Assembly (NCBI GenBank): GCA_023014365.1
Contig: JAEBUN010000007.1
Location: 1,302,001 to 1,366,000 of the forward strand
Source of the DNA: Lepiota brunneoincarnata
Lineage: Eukaryota; Basidiomycota; Agaricomycetes; Agaricales; Agaricaceae
Direction: 5' to 3'
DNA: 64,000 nt
Under the pieces are notes generated by a model, which was given only the letters and a program-made list of their open reading frames with translations, searched no databases and was not told the DNA's origin. Shown piece by piece: positions 37,568 through 48,890 of this stretch; position 1 is the first letter of the stretch; each line of letters opens with the position of its first letter. Both the position numbers and the translations under genes were made by a program.

Positions 37568-39718
37568 CCTTTGGGTAGACTATGAAAACGAGAGTGTAGC
37601 CCTGGGTCGGCTTTATAGTAGTTGGCCGAAAGGAAAGCTGAGTTATTCCCAGAATCCAGACCAGGGGGGCTTTCTTGGCTGGGACGAGCGAGTCCTGGCC
37701 ACAAGGAACGAATGTAAGCTATTTTGCCGAGAAAGGCACACACGAATCAATACTTAAAGAAATGCTTCTCACCGTTTACGTCCTCGAGCGGGGAATTTGG
37801 GCTTGGAAATACAGCTAGTGACGCCTGAAGGGCCCCGCATTTTGGCCCAAAATTGGGAGTAAAAGCGCTCCGTGGACCACGAATGACACGGAATCTGACG
37901 GGGATTGGGTCAAATGGAGAGAGGTTAATCTGTTCATGGCCAACTATCCTCTGCCAATCCCGTGGGCATACGTTTCAAGCAAAATATGCCGAGATGGAAT
38001 CTTGTGTGCGGAATTTGAACCCGTCAGCGGCAGGGTTCTGATCCTAGATGGATTAGGGTTTGGCATCTTGGATCTGTCGTTGTCCATATAAAACGCGGAC
38101 GGCAGGGTTCTCGCGAGCGTTAGAATCCGTCGACGATGGTTATGATCAACAAACGGAGTGTCGAATGTCGAACAATAATCGACGCGTCTCTGCTGCCACA
38201 GCGTTGCTAAGCCGAAGGCGTTGGTCAGTCACGTTAATGATCAAGTTAACTCAGGTTCACACGATAACGTGACCGTTATAAACACCCATCGGATGACTGA
38301 GCACTCTCTTCCTCTCCCAGGTCAAGCTCGATCAGCTGGACAAACCGGGGGTATTTTAGCCAGAAAACTCCCGCGAGTCCGGTGGTTGGCAACCCTTTAG
38401 AGGGAGGAATGCCCATGCGAACCATCTATGTAATCGGATCATATTCTGCAAATTGTCAGGTACGAACGATTGAACGTGAAGACGTGTTTGACATGGACAA
38501 GCTGATGTGTACACACGCATGCATAACGGGAATATACCTCTTGTCAACAAAGAAGTCGGGGTCCAAAAAGCCACAAATTACTTGCAATTACAGCAATTAC
38601 AGCAGGGGAGGCGGATCGTTATGCAGGGTTCCCACCGTGCCCTCGAACTATGAGTAAAATTCTACTGCAAGGACGCGAAGAAAAAAAAAAGCAATCAATG
38701 TCCGTGATAGCGTGGGGGGAAAAACTGGAAAGTGTTCGAAAAGCTGGCTTGTTCCAGAGAGATCGGAATTTTGAAGAGCAGCTGTATGGAAGCACTACTG
38801 CAGGGGGTGTATAATTAGGACTACCACAAAAAATGGGAGAGAGAATGATTGTCGTCCGATAGTGACAGAGGATAATAATAACCAAACACGCGGAGACCGA
38901 CTTACCGTCGCATCATCGAGAAAGCCGTGGACGTCCTGGACGGGCACCTTCTAACGAAGCACATGGCTACAGTGTCGCGTGAGGTAGAGTTATGCCCGGA
39001 AAGTCGCTGATTGAGGGGCGCTCGGCGTGGCATCCCTAATCTCGACATCCTGAATTCTCGTACATCGATGAAATGGAGTCCTGGTAGGGCCCTGGCAGCT
39101 CTCGAATCCGCTTGCAATTTTGAATAAAATGCCATTGCGAGACATACAGCCCATTCAAGAGGCCATCAACTGCGTAGGAAGCATCACAAAAAGATAATAC
39201 CATGCTCGATTACGGGCAAGAATCCCTCTGTCAAGCTTCAAACACCTCCCGCGATTGTCGCCGATAGAAAAAATCGAAGCCAGGCGTCGCACGTAGTTGA
39301 GGATGAAAATGTGTCTGTCGGCGACAATCTGGGTGCTTAGTCAGCAGGTTTGGGGGCAGCAAACTCTAAATTGGGGACAGCTGCAGGGTGTTTGGACAGC
39401 GTGCATGTATGCTAGACGTGCACAACGGATTACTGGAGCGAACAGTGTCCGTTTCTACATTTTTCGAGGAGAGAAACGACTGGGAGGCAACGCGGCAGAA
39501 CAAACAAAGGGCGGAGTTGTGCCAGCGGGGTCCAAATTCCTTCCCAAACGACTCCAAATTTCTCCTCCGCAAATCTAACACAAAGGTAAGCCAACTTTAA
39601 GTCTCTCATCAAAAACTTTATTATTCATAATCCGTTTCACGTCGCCATCTTCCTCTTCTTCCTCCCCTCCACCGTCCTCGACAATGTTTCCAGAGTCCAG
39701 GCGCTACACTCGGCCGCG
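37568..39718. other. Divergent intergenic region, 2.15 kb
   Basis: Between the oxidase (-) and the WOPR regulator (+). No convincing gene. A long upstream region is common for WOPR-type regulators; a short upstream ATG at about 39684 opens a small frame overlapping the regulator start in another frame. Confidence 0.45.
37611..37617 (-). promoter_or_regulatory. TATA box of the copper radical oxidase gene
   Basis: TATAAAG on the minus strand, 44-50 bases upstream of the ATG at 37567, a normal distance for a fungal TATA promoter and support for this start. Confidence 0.55.
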
Positions 39719-41648
39719 ATGTCCACCGGACAGCAACCCGGTGGTCAGCAGAATACCACCACTTGGACAGAGCCGCCCTGGTCTGGCTGGATAGAGACAA
39801 CTGGCGATGCTCTCTTGATCCTCGAAGCCGCACGGAGAGGCCTTATTCCACGTGTAACCCGTCGACTCGTCGACTCGGAGCGCAAGATGATCACCTCTGG
39901 CTCTGTCTTTGTGTTTGATGAGGATGAGAGCGGGATCAAACGTTGGACAGACGGCTTTTTCTGGAGCCCAAGTCGCATCCTAGGCAACTTTCTCCTGTAC
40001 CGTGAGACCGATAAGAGGGGCGCGAGCCATCGTGGGGCCAAAGAAAGCGAACCTATCGAATATGATCTAACCAAGAACGACGGTCATTCCCTCAGTCGAC
40101 CGAAGTCGGATCCGGGGCATCCTGGTGTCGACAAGCAGAGAGAACGTACGCTCGTAGGGAGCTTGACCAATAGTTACAAGTTCAAGCCTGACGGGCTGAT
40201 GAAAAAGGTCAGCAAATGCCCCCTAAACTTCGCTCTACATTAACTAAACTAACCTAACATGGCCCCTCCCCTAGACATTCTCTTTGACAATTGGTGGCGT
40301 TGCACAACATCTGATTTCATACTACAAGATTGAAGATGTCGAGAGCGGACGTCTGCGCCCACCATCTTCTCTCCCTGAACTTGCTTCCCTCGAGATAAGT
40401 CCTGAATACCTCGACAAAACACACTTCCGTAACCCGCCAAAAGTGGAAGTCGGCGCAGATGGAATTACTCGGTATAAGGGTGAAGCCGACGACATCGATA
40501 ATTCCACATCGCTTCTCACTGGTCCTCTCACTGGCCTGCCACTTCTGACCGACGGACGTGTGACCGAAAATAAGCGGGCGAAGCGCTTTGAGCCATATGG
40601 GTCTTCGCCAGCCCCCAAACGCCCCCGCAAAAATACGAAATCTTTGCCCCCCCCGGGTCCCCAGCAGCAAGAAGCGGTCACCTCACCAGTCGCAAGCCCT
40701 ACGACAGCGCAACAACACCAGCAGGTACAAGCACAAGCACCACCAACCTATTCTGATCCCAATGCAAATGGGAGTTCACCCGCTACGGCCACAACGCCTG
40801 CGACTTCGTATCCACCTTTCGGTGTGGCCCCGTATTACCAGGTGCATGGGTATATGCAGCCCCCCCCGCCACACGTATCCATGTATGCCCACCAGGGGCC
40901 ATACGCCACTATCTCTCCCACGCAACCAATGCCCCCGCCAGCCCATCCTCATACCGTTACAACCCAATACACTTACGCTGGCTACCCACCTCCACCCGCT
41001 CCTGCACCGCAAGCACCAGCAGCCTCTACACCGATATCTCCTTCCGATCCGTCTCAGGTAGCTGCGACAGGTGCGTCCACCCAGGCGCCAGTGCATATGC
41101 AGCCGGGCTACTACCACCCACCACCACACCCACATCCACACCCCGCATATTATGGACCACCGCCCCCACCAACACATCCACCCCCTGCACACCCAAGCAC
41201 TGGCCCCCATCCCCCGCCACCACCACCACCACCACCACCGAATTCGACTGCGCACGCGCCTCCTCCGCAGATGTATACTCCATATCCACCACCACCTCAC
41301 GCTGGCCCTCCACCGCCTGGTGTATGGCCTCATCCTCATGCCCACCCCCATGCATACGCAGGTTATGGACCCCCACCGCCGCACCCGCCGCACCCGCATC
41401 AGGTGCAGCAGTACCCGTACGGGGTGTATGCCCCACACCAGCCTCAGCACCCACAGCAGTATGCACAGGGGCAGTATGCGCAGAAAGGTGACCAGCCGCA
41501 ACAACAGAACGGAATTCAAAGGCAGGGGCAGGGGCAGCCACAATCCGGGATCGGGAGTGCTATGGAGGAGAAGCCTGGCAGCGTTGGTGCTGAAGAAGAT
41601 GAGGAGGAAGAAGCGATGGATACGGAGAGGGAGGAAGAGGGAGAGTAG
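39719..41648 (+). CDS. Gti1/Pac2 (WOPR) family transcription regulator
   Basis: Nuclear DNA-binding regulator of the WOPR family (Wor1, Ryp1, Sge1, Gti1, Pac2), which control development and morphological switching in fungi. Two exons: 39719-40207 and 40275-41648; the intron at 40208-40274 splits the WOPR domain in phase 0. The N-terminal WOPRa box shows TGDALLILEAARRGLIPRV, GSVFVFDEDESGIKRWTDG and WSPSRILGNFLLYRE. After the linker, WOPRb reads FSLTIGGVAQHLISYYKIED. A nuclear-localisation-like cluster (PKRPRKN) follows. The C-terminal 350 residues are His/Pro/Tyr/Gln-rich low complexity with a run of prolines at about 41213-41240, ending in an acidic tail. The frame is intact and the protein has about 620 residues. 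It could be Pac2- or Gti1-like; targets are unknown. Confidence 0.92.
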
Positions 41649-42622
41649 TGTTCCCTGCTCTCCGATCACTTGTATTTTTTTTCGTCGATTCGTGTCCTCA
41701 GCAAGCGCGTCGATTTTTCACTTTGCATCCTCAGTCTAAAGGAAGAGATATACCCTGTATTGTTTCTTTGTTCTCTCTCCCTCCCTCCCTCCCTCTCTAT
41801 CTCTGTCTCTGTCTCTGGTTCGTTCATTGATCAGCAGTGCCAGTATGGTTTTCGTTCTGTGATAATATGTATATCAGCCCTTCGATTTCTTTTGCTTTCA
41901 TTGGTCGGATATTGGATTCTTGTGTAGCTTTTCGTTCCATGTATAATCATTTGTCTCGTTTACCTTACTCAGTTGCCCCGCTGTCTTTTGGCATCCGATA
42001 TGCGTTTTGGGGTTGATGATTAGCTCGTGGTTTTTGTTTACTATCACTTAGTGAGAGGCACCGTTAATGCATGCCTGCTCTTTGTTCTCTTTTTGGCTTC
42101 CTGAGTTGATCCGCTTGGATTATGCCGCTTAGTGGTGCGTGAAGTGTGGGGGGAGCAAGTGTTGGATGATGGAAAACTCGGTCATGGCTGAACTAGCCTT
42201 GACGTGGTCGGGTTATGGGCTTTCGAGGGAAATGGGGGTGTCGTTTCACGGGTCTCACCCTTTTCGCGTCGTCGTGAATGCGTAGTATGCGGACTTTAGA
42301 AAGGGCAATTTGGTGCCATAGCCGAAAGTATCCTTCACTGAAACCTCCCCTTCCCTTTGGTTCAAATCATTCGGAATGAGTGACCGGGTTATCGTACCCG
42401 GAAGTAGGGGGACGAATGCACGTTGAGCACTGGGTGTCGTGCTATGTAGTCTCTCACGTAGGGCGTTCATCATTAGGTCTTGATCGCCAGGTAGGGGATA
42501 TGATGTTCCTAGATCAAGACATCTATTGATGGAACGAATGATGACCATCAATTGTAAGATCACTGTTGAAAAAAAAAAAATCAGGTCAAAAAGGTGTTGT
42601 AAGTATGCAAGTCGAGGATCTT
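41649..42622. other. Convergent 3' intergenic region
   Basis: About 970 bp between the WOPR gene stop and the MDP1 stop. It contains the CT-rich microsatellite at 41771-41817 and no recognisable gene. Confidence 0.5.
41771..41817. repeat. Pyrimidine microsatellite (CCCT)n / (CTCTGT)n
   Basis: Four or more CCCT units followed by repeated TCTCTG units, 120 bases past the WOPR stop and probably inside its 3' UTR. Confidence 0.8.
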
Positions 42623-43672
42623 TCATACACTCGGTCCAGCAACGTCTTTCGAAACTTCTTCAACTTCTTCCGATGGGTGCCGCGTTTTCCACAGAGCGAG
42701 ACCTCGTTCAAAGACCTTGTGCGTGAGACCAGTACCAGGAACGAGTTGAAAAGTGACGCCTGGGAAGTGATTAGGCCTTAGGGTTTATTTTTATTCGACA
42801 CGAGTTGGAGCTGAGAAGGCCAGGGGGGGTTGGAAACCCACGAAAATTTGTGGAGAAACTAACCTAGTTCTTCAACTTCTTTGTTCCTTGTTTCGTCATC
42901 GAAGAAGAGCTGTCGAGGGGGGAGGGGGAGTGTTGAGTAGATATTTCGGTCAATGAAGAAAGGGCGCTGACCATCTTGGAATAAGGGATCCCTGTCTTTT
43001 TGTGTAGCTTCTTGAAATGGGTGATCTTCGATCCTGTGAGATCTCGTAATTTAGCGCGTGGTATGAATTGAGTTACAATACTACTTGCCAGGATATATCT
43101 CTAGTTCGTCGAAAAAGTCGATAGCGGGTGTGGGCTTAGTGCTGTGATTGTTATTGATCAAAGATATATCACCCGGGGGAGGAGGGACGAGGAGGAGACG
43201 AAGGGCTTGGTATGCGCTGGCGGAGGTGATCAGAGAGGGGAGCTGTTGCAAGGGGTTGTTGATGATGATGATGAAAGATTGGCGCGCACAGTTTAGGGGC
43301 ATAAGTACGTGAGCAGGCAGCGACGGAAATGGATGCTGCTCTGAGGCGGTGGAGGATTGCTGGGACGTCCTTGTAGAATGCGATGACCTCGTTGTCCCTT
43401 ATCTTTGTTGAGAGAGGGACAGACGGTAATGCAAGTCCGAAGGTCGTTTACCGATCGAGAACCTGGTTGGTGACGTTGTCATCTCGGCGCAGGGGACCTT
43501 GTGGGTGTCAGGGTTGTGTGGGAAAACATGATTGCAATGTGCTGTACCTGTGATGTGGGTATCGATCCAGAGGTCCCAGAGGGTGTAGCTTGGATGGATA
43601 TGTGAGGAAGGCAACGAGTGAGAGAGAGAGTACGCACTCAAGGTCGAATGCGATAAGTGCGGGAGAGGACAT
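42623..43672 (-). CDS. MDP1: Magnesium-dependent phosphatase 1 (HAD superfamily)
   Basis: A small cytosolic HAD phosphatase of the MDP-1 family, active on phosphotyrosine-like and sugar/protein phosphate substrates. ATG at 43672 (MSSPALIAFDL). Several introns join in phase. Motif I is DLDYT, formed across the first intron; further landmarks are VIAFYKDVPAIL, ACSRTYAP, LEIYPG, SKITHFKKLHKKTGIPYSKM and the acidic motif IV LFFDDE, then GVTFQLVPGTGLT. The stop is TGA at 42623-42625. One intron is GC-AG (donor GCAAGT at 43088, downwards). All catalytic aspartates are present and the length (about 210 residues) fits the family. It is divergent from the mannosyltransferase, with only 94 bp between start codons. 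Confidence 0.88.
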
Positions 43673-43766
43673 GGAGTGTGAGTGATCGGAGATGAAACCT
43701 GGCTGTGCTGTTGTTGCGTCGCGTGTCGTTTTCGGAAATTCTCCGCTTCTCCTCCTCCTCTCTGCC
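43673..43766. promoter_or_regulatory. 94-bp shared promoter of MDP1 and KTR
   Basis: The MDP1 ATG (43672, minus) and the KTR ATG (43767, plus) are separated by only 94 bases, so both promoters must overlap or lie inside the neighbouring gene. Confidence 0.6.
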
Positions 43767-45505
43767 ATGAACACCTCTGCTCGTTATCTGCTCGTCATAC
43801 TTGGTCTCATTGTATGTTATGCTCCAAATATGCACTAGCTCATGCCTTGACATCGACCTGACAGATCACCATTCACTACATCCTCTCTTTCACACACGAG
43901 TCCTACGGCCAGGCAACCTCCCTTTCCAATATCAAAAACCACATCTTGCCCTCCAAAGACGATGACCTCCCTCCAAAAGATCTCCCTTACGATCTAGAGC
44001 ACCTCGCTACCGACCGGCGAGCAAACGCTACCTTTGTCATTCTATGCAGGAATTCCGACATCGATGGCACCATACGCAGTATTCGTGAGATCGAGGATAG
44101 GTTCAACAGACGCTACCGCTATCCTTATGTTCTCCTAAATGAAGTCAAGTTTACTGATGAGTTCAAAAAGTCAGTTCCGCCCTCCCCCTTTCGATCTGTG
44201 CCTTGCTAACCCAGTAATAGACGCGTGAGGGTGTTGACAAGCGCAGAAATGGAGTTTGGGTTGATCCCCAAAGACCACTGGTTCCAGCCGGCCTCGATTA
44301 ACGAGACCCTCGCCAAAGCTAATAGAGAACAAATGGCAGCCGATAACATCATCTATGGAGGTCCGTTCTTCTTTTTCTCCTTTGTTTCCATCCTGTCTGA
44401 CGATCGCATAGGCAGTGTCTCGTACGTCCAGAACCTACCCTGTTCCAGAGGCCCGCTTACACCCCAAACTGTAGCTACCGAAATATGTGTCGTTTCAATT
44501 CTGGAGTATGTATCCACTATTACCTTCCTATCGTCCGACCGCCTAACGGACACCTTCAAGTTCTTCTTCAAACATCCCCTGATGCAGAAATATCGCTGGT
44601 ATTGGCGCGTCGAGTATGCTCCTCATTCATCCTCATTCTATCATGTCGTTAACTCACCGCTACAAGACCCGATGTTCATTTCCACTGCGATATCAACGAA
44701 GACCCGTTTGTTTTCATGGAGGATCACAATAAAACTTACTGTACGCGCTCAATCCATTCAATGGTGGCCAGCTATCGCTCACATCTACACACGTAGCTTT
44801 CACCATTACTATGTATGAGTACCAAGCGACCATACCAACGCTTTGGCGCCACGTCAATGGTATGCACCGTTTCACAAATACTCCAACGACCAACCAACCA
44901 ACCTACATCTATTCAAGACTTCATCGGAAAGCACCCTGAATTCATTGCTCAAGATAATGCATTCGGATTTATGAATGACAATGGAGAGGATAAATACAAC
45001 CTCTGCCACTGTACGTGCTTCGTTCCTATATCACGAATTTGTGCCGAGTGACCTCCCATGATAGTCTGGTCAAACTTTGAGATCGCAGATATGGACTTTT
45101 GGAGAGGTGAAGCCTACACCGCGTTCTTCGAATACCTAGATTCACAAGGCGGGTTTTATTACGAGGTGAGCTTGTCTTGGTTGCTCCTTGCCATTCGCTG
45201 ATTGTCCTCCCTTTTTCACTGACTATAGCGCTGGGGAGATGCCCCCGTCCACTCGATCGCCGCCGCTCTCTTTCTCCAACGTGACCAGATCCACTTTTTC
45301 GACGAGATCGGGTACGAACATAATCCGTACACTCATTGCCCGAGAGTAGGCAATCACTGGAAGGAGGGCAGGTGTTCGTGTAATCCTTCAAAAAACTTCG
45401 GTGAGTCGGACCTCTTTTTTTTTTTCCTTTTTGCTCAGTTTTGTTTTGGTAGATTACGATGGCTATTCGTGTATGAACAAGTGGGAACGGTTTATGGAGA
45501 AATAG
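43767..45505 (+). CDS. Alpha-1,2-mannosyltransferase, KRE2/MNT1/KTR family (GT15)
   Basis: Golgi type II mannosyltransferase extending O- and N-glycans of wall mannoproteins. ATG at 43767; a short cytosolic tail and a signal anchor (YLLVILGLIITIHYILSF) are split by the first intron. Luminal domain landmarks: NATFVILCRNSDIDG, RFNRRYRYPYVLLNEVKF, SYRNMCRFNSGFFF, KYRWYWRVEPDVHFHCDI (the metal/GDP-mannose site of GT15), TIPTLW, NAFGFMNDNGEDKYNLCHFWSNFEIADMDFWR (read in two pieces), the sugar-binding region [21 protein letters not shown] and the C-terminal SCMNKWERF before TAG at 45503-45505. About ten introns all join in phase, so the gene is intact. It has about 400 residues, normal for the family. 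Which KTR subgroup it belongs to cannot be told. Confidence 0.93.
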
Positions 45506-45849
45506 GGTATTTGTGTGGCTGGACTACTATCCCCCTTCGTGTTTGATCATATCGCTTTGTTTTCTCTCCCTTTCTCTTTCTCTGTCTCGCTCTTGCCCTA
45601 GTTAGATAGGACGAGTATGCCTGTAAACGAGCTAATTTATTCAGCTGCGTAATCTTATGCTGCTCTCTGCTAGTAATGTTAACATTGACTGGTGGCCACT
45701 CCTTGTACATGCATCTATGGGTCCAGTCATTTGTGAGTTTGTGGGTGAATACCAAAATCCATTCCGTTCGAATATCGTAATGGTGCAGAGATGGCATGAG
45801 GTGCGTCCACTGCACCAGGACCACACTACCACACTACCAGATTCACGAT

Positions 45850-46233
45850 ATGAATGTTACTGTCATTGACTGGTTGAGGTCCAAGTCAAGAAGGTCAAGA
45901 AGGCAGGCAGGTTCTAGGGAACATAAAGAGGTTTATAATTCTCTGTTCAGACCGCCGGGTGCTGAGGAGATACGCACCCCCATTCTTTACTGTTTTCAGG
46001 GCGTTATGTCATACAAGTTGGGAAACTATTCTGTATACCACCTCAGGACGACCGCCTTTGTCCAAAGTTCCTTCGTTCCTTGTCAGGCACTGAATAAGGT
46101 CGCAATCGATGAGATCGAGCAATCGAGGGTAACGGCGGGTACCAAAGACCAGAGAAATACGGTATTGCCATTAACGTCATTCGTACTGGCACAGAACGAT
46201 CGACGAGCATCTTGGTCGAAGGATATTACTTGA
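45850..46233 (+). CDS. Unknown small protein, duplicate copy 1
   Basis: Open frame of 127 codons (from MNVTVIDWL) aligned to the copy at 47508. Shared pieces are VTVIDWL/TTVGWL, SLFRPPG/ALFGPPG and LYCFQ. After the LYCFQ stretch the two copies lose frame correspondence because copy 1 carries extra bases near 46040-46065, so at least one copy is altered. No signal peptide or known domain. Upstream exons are possible but none could be fixed. It may be a non-functional relic. Confidence 0.35.
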   Translation: MNVTVIDWLRSKSRRSRRQAGSREHKEVYNSLFRPPGAEEIRTPILYCFQGVMSYKLGNYSVYHLRTTAFVQSSFVPCQALNKVAIDEIEQSRVTAGTKDQRNTVLPLTSFVLAQNDRRASWSKDIT

Positions 46234-46802
46234 ATTACTTGATAGCGGCGAGTGGTGAACCCTACGAGTGATGGAGCCCATGACAGCTATTCAATGGATG
46301 TTAGGTAAAGAGTTGAAGAGACCAAGGCGGGAAGGAACGGGACTCTGAAAGCGGGTCGGAAGCAGTTCATCCGACTGCTGTGAGCCCACATGCGATCAAC
46401 ATTTTACTATGACTTGTTCAGAGTAATATACCACGCATGCATCTAGTGGAAAGATTCGACATATGATGAGAGTGTGAAGAAGAGTAGAGAACTTCCTGCA
46501 AGCTAATGATGATAAGATGTAAGTACTGGAGTACTGAGGCCCTGAGGACAAGCAGCCGAATTGTCCTAGGAACCTCGACTCTCGAGTTTGAAGCCTCGAG
46601 GGTCGCTGTCAGCTGATCGAGGATGTGCGGGTACCCCCCGACTGATTAATCTTTCAAGAATAGCCACTGACATCGGCGGTAAACGTTCTTTTTCTCAAAA
46701 CCAAACTGATCCTTGTGGTCGAAAGCCAATAGCCTAGTTTGAACTTGAACATTGATAGATATACAAGCACGGCCCCTCACTTACAAGTTATTCCCCATCA
46801 AC

Positions 46803-47169
46803 ATGTTTTCTCGTCTTGTGGTCGTCATCGCCCTCTTCTCCATCGCCCATTTCCATACGCAGGGTGTTAGTGGGTCAGTAACGATCGGCGACACATCACC
46901 GTCGAGAGATGCCTTGACAAAGTTGCTCTTGGACTCCCCCACGCGCCTGTATTGACCGTTGTACACTTTTCAGCAATGACACACCATGCCTCTGTGGCTC
47001 TAATTGGCGTAACCTCTTGACCAGGTGCGCCCTCGAGAACTGCGGTAGCGAGGGGATCGACCTCGCATTGGAAGTGATTCAAGTGTTGTGCCCGAGTGGT
47101 AAGAGCTCTTGAACAGAGTTTCAATGCTCGGTAGTAATTCATGCACAAACAGCCCAAGGCACTGTTTGA
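46803..47169 (+). CDS. Small secreted cysteine-rich protein (CFEM-like half)
   Basis: Three exons predicted: ATG at 46803 gives a clear signal peptide (MFSRLVVVIALFSIAHFHTQ), joined at GG|GTCAGT...CAG|C to a short mature protein starting NDTPCLCGSNW with Cys spacing C-x-C-x10-C-x4-C and a final Cys (VIQVLC), ending with TGA at 47167-47169. About 70 residues. The D-x-P-C-x-C then C-x4-C pattern resembles the second half of CFEM domains, which bind haem or sit at the wall, but the first Cys pair of CFEM is missing, so this is only a resemblance. A GATAGATATA element lies 40-50 bases upstream, as in the second copy. Confidence 0.55.
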
Positions 47170-47507
47170 ACCCTGTAGCGATAGTTCTCGACAAATATAG
47201 GAAATGTTTTCGTGAATAAATGACTACCCCCAAGCACCACACAACCGAAGAGAGGGTGTTTGGGGTTAACCGGCCTCTTTAATATCTTTCCCCTCCTTTA
47301 TGCCCGTGACAGAGTTAAATTTATCAGCTGTGCACCTAGTCCTATGTGTGTTAACCTCTGCAGGTGATGCCATAACCACTGCCTGTATCCATATCTATGG
47401 ATCCAGTCACTTTGAGTTGAGTTTGTGCATGAGTACCAAAACCCACTCTTGTTGAATATCATAATGGCGCACAGATCGCTAGAGGTGCGTCCGCTACCAC
47501 CAGGTTC

Positions 47508-47864
47508 ATGACGAATGCCACTACCGTTGGCTGGCTGAATTTTAAGGTCAGTGAAAGTAGGCGGGCCCTTGGTAAGCTTCCCCGTGAATACAAGCCTTAT
47601 AGTGCTCTGTTTGGACCGCCGGGTACCGGGGAGATATGTGATCCCGCTCTTTACTGCTTCCAGGAGGTTATATCGTACGAGTTGGGAATTATTCTGTCTT
47701 ACCCGGACAAAGTCCTTCCTTGCGCTCTGGCAGCGATCGATAACATCGTCCATCGAATTAGGAATGGGTACCAAGGGACGGAGAAGTGCGGTTATGCGGT
47801 GTCATTCGCATTGGCAGAAATGAATATCTCGGTCAAGATTAATCCCTGGTCGGACAGGTGGTAG
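47508..47864 (+). CDS. Unknown small protein, duplicate copy 2
   Basis: Open frame of 118 codons, MTNATTVGWLNFKV... with ALFGPPGTGEI, ALYCFQEVISYELG and GYQGTEKCGYAVSFALAEMN. It has no signal peptide, membrane helix or domain that I recognise; the GPPGTGE piece resembles a P-loop by chance but lacks the GK[ST]. It is the better preserved member of the pair and ends with TAG at 47862-47864. An antisense open frame of similar length exists (47298-47774), so the coding strand is not certain. Confidence 0.4.
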   Translation: MTNATTVGWLNFKVSESRRALGKLPREYKPYSALFGPPGTGEICDPALYCFQEVISYELGIILSYPDKVLPCALAAIDNIVHRIRNGYQGTEKCGYAVSFALAEMNISVKINPWSDRW

Positions 47865-48581
47865 CGCCCCCCCCCCTCCCCCCACCAGAGCCCTATAGCA
47901 GCAAATTAAGGATGTTAGGGAAAGAATTTGAAGAGAGCAAAGGGAGAATGAATGGGGATGAAAGCAAATCAGCAGAATTTAGACAGCATGCGGCGAGTCC
48001 CTTTCACCGGTGATAACACTGAAATTAGTATGTCCATGCATGTGCTATTCAGCATATCTGGGGTCTGCGCACAATCTCTTTAGTTCAATGAACGATGTAA
48101 CTCGGGTGACACGGGTAATGATAATCCCTGTGAGTCCGACAAACTTTTAGTCATTAGATATGCTTCAGCCCAACACCAGCTCGTCCTACGGGAAATGCGG
48201 CAACGAGCCCGTAGCTCGTTTTGCCGTTCTTCAAGCTAACCCCAGAATCGAAACATGTTATTTACAAGAGCCATCCGTCTCGAGGATCCTAATCAGGGAA
48301 GGCCTGCCCGGCTTCCACTTCTCTCGCTGCCAGTCATAAGCCGGAGGCTACGTAGACGAGCACAGTGTCACCTTGTCTCAGTGGATCCGAGATTGGGCAT
48401 ATGCGAGTACCCGACTGGTCAACCATTTACTGTAAATTTAAACACAACCGTTGACATCGGCGGGAAGCGCTTTAGGGACCCAAACCAGACCGATTTCGCA
48501 GTCAAAAGCTGGCAGGACTAACGATAGATATAAAAGTGGTCTTTACCTATCCCCCCCATCATCCAACACATCAAGCTGAGC

Positions 48582-48890
48582 ATGTCTTCTCGTCTTGCAA
48601 CCATCGCCGTCTTCTTCATGAATCATCGCTCTTTCCCATTACATTGGCAAGATCGCTAGCTTATCTCCAGTTGTATTCAAGATTGCTTTCTGAGGGCATC
48701 TATAGCCACGGATTGTGGCAGGTATGTGACCAGATGCGCACTTAAGAACTGCGACAGCGATGGGACAGACCTCGCATCGTGACTGATCCAGGTGGTATGC
48801 TCGGGTGGTAAGTATTCTTGAAAACAGAATTTGTTCAATGGCATGGTGACTCATGTGCTAGCAGCCTGAGGCGCTGCTCGAACCATTGTA
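48582..48890 (+). pseudogene. Broken copy of the small secreted Cys-rich gene
   Basis: ATG at 48582 begins MSSRLATIAVFF, like the signal peptide at 46803, but the frame stops soon after. At about 48726-48800 the sequence still matches the Cys-rich exon (TRCALKNC followed by an in-frame stop), then a GTAAG donor-like site and a remnant of the third exon near 48847-48890. The upstream element GATAGATATAAAAG is kept. It therefore looks like a recently decayed duplicate. Confidence 0.6.

Larger units (their letters stand above)
45640..47300 (+). repeat. Tandem segmental duplication, unit 1
   Basis: Contains an unknown small gene (45850-46233) followed by a small secreted Cys-rich gene (46803-47169). 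The order, strand and flanking sequence recur in unit 2. Parts align by eye, for example the ATCTATGG(G/A)TCCAGTCA segment and the CTGTTC/TGTTTGGACCGCCGGGT segment. Confidence 0.7.

Noticed and set aside
37980..38060. Possible tRNA T-arm (GGGTTCAAATTCC) on the minus strand
   Set aside because: The five bases on either side do not form a T stem, and no acceptor or anticodon arm follows.
40776..41669. 297-codon antisense frame over the WOPR gene tail
   Set aside because: Trp/Arg-rich translation is the complement of CCA/CAC-rich low-complexity coding sequence.
47298..47774. 158-codon minus-strand frame over unknown gene copy 2
   Set aside because: Its equivalent in unit 1 is not open, and the plus-strand frame keeps more shared protein sequence; not fully excluded.
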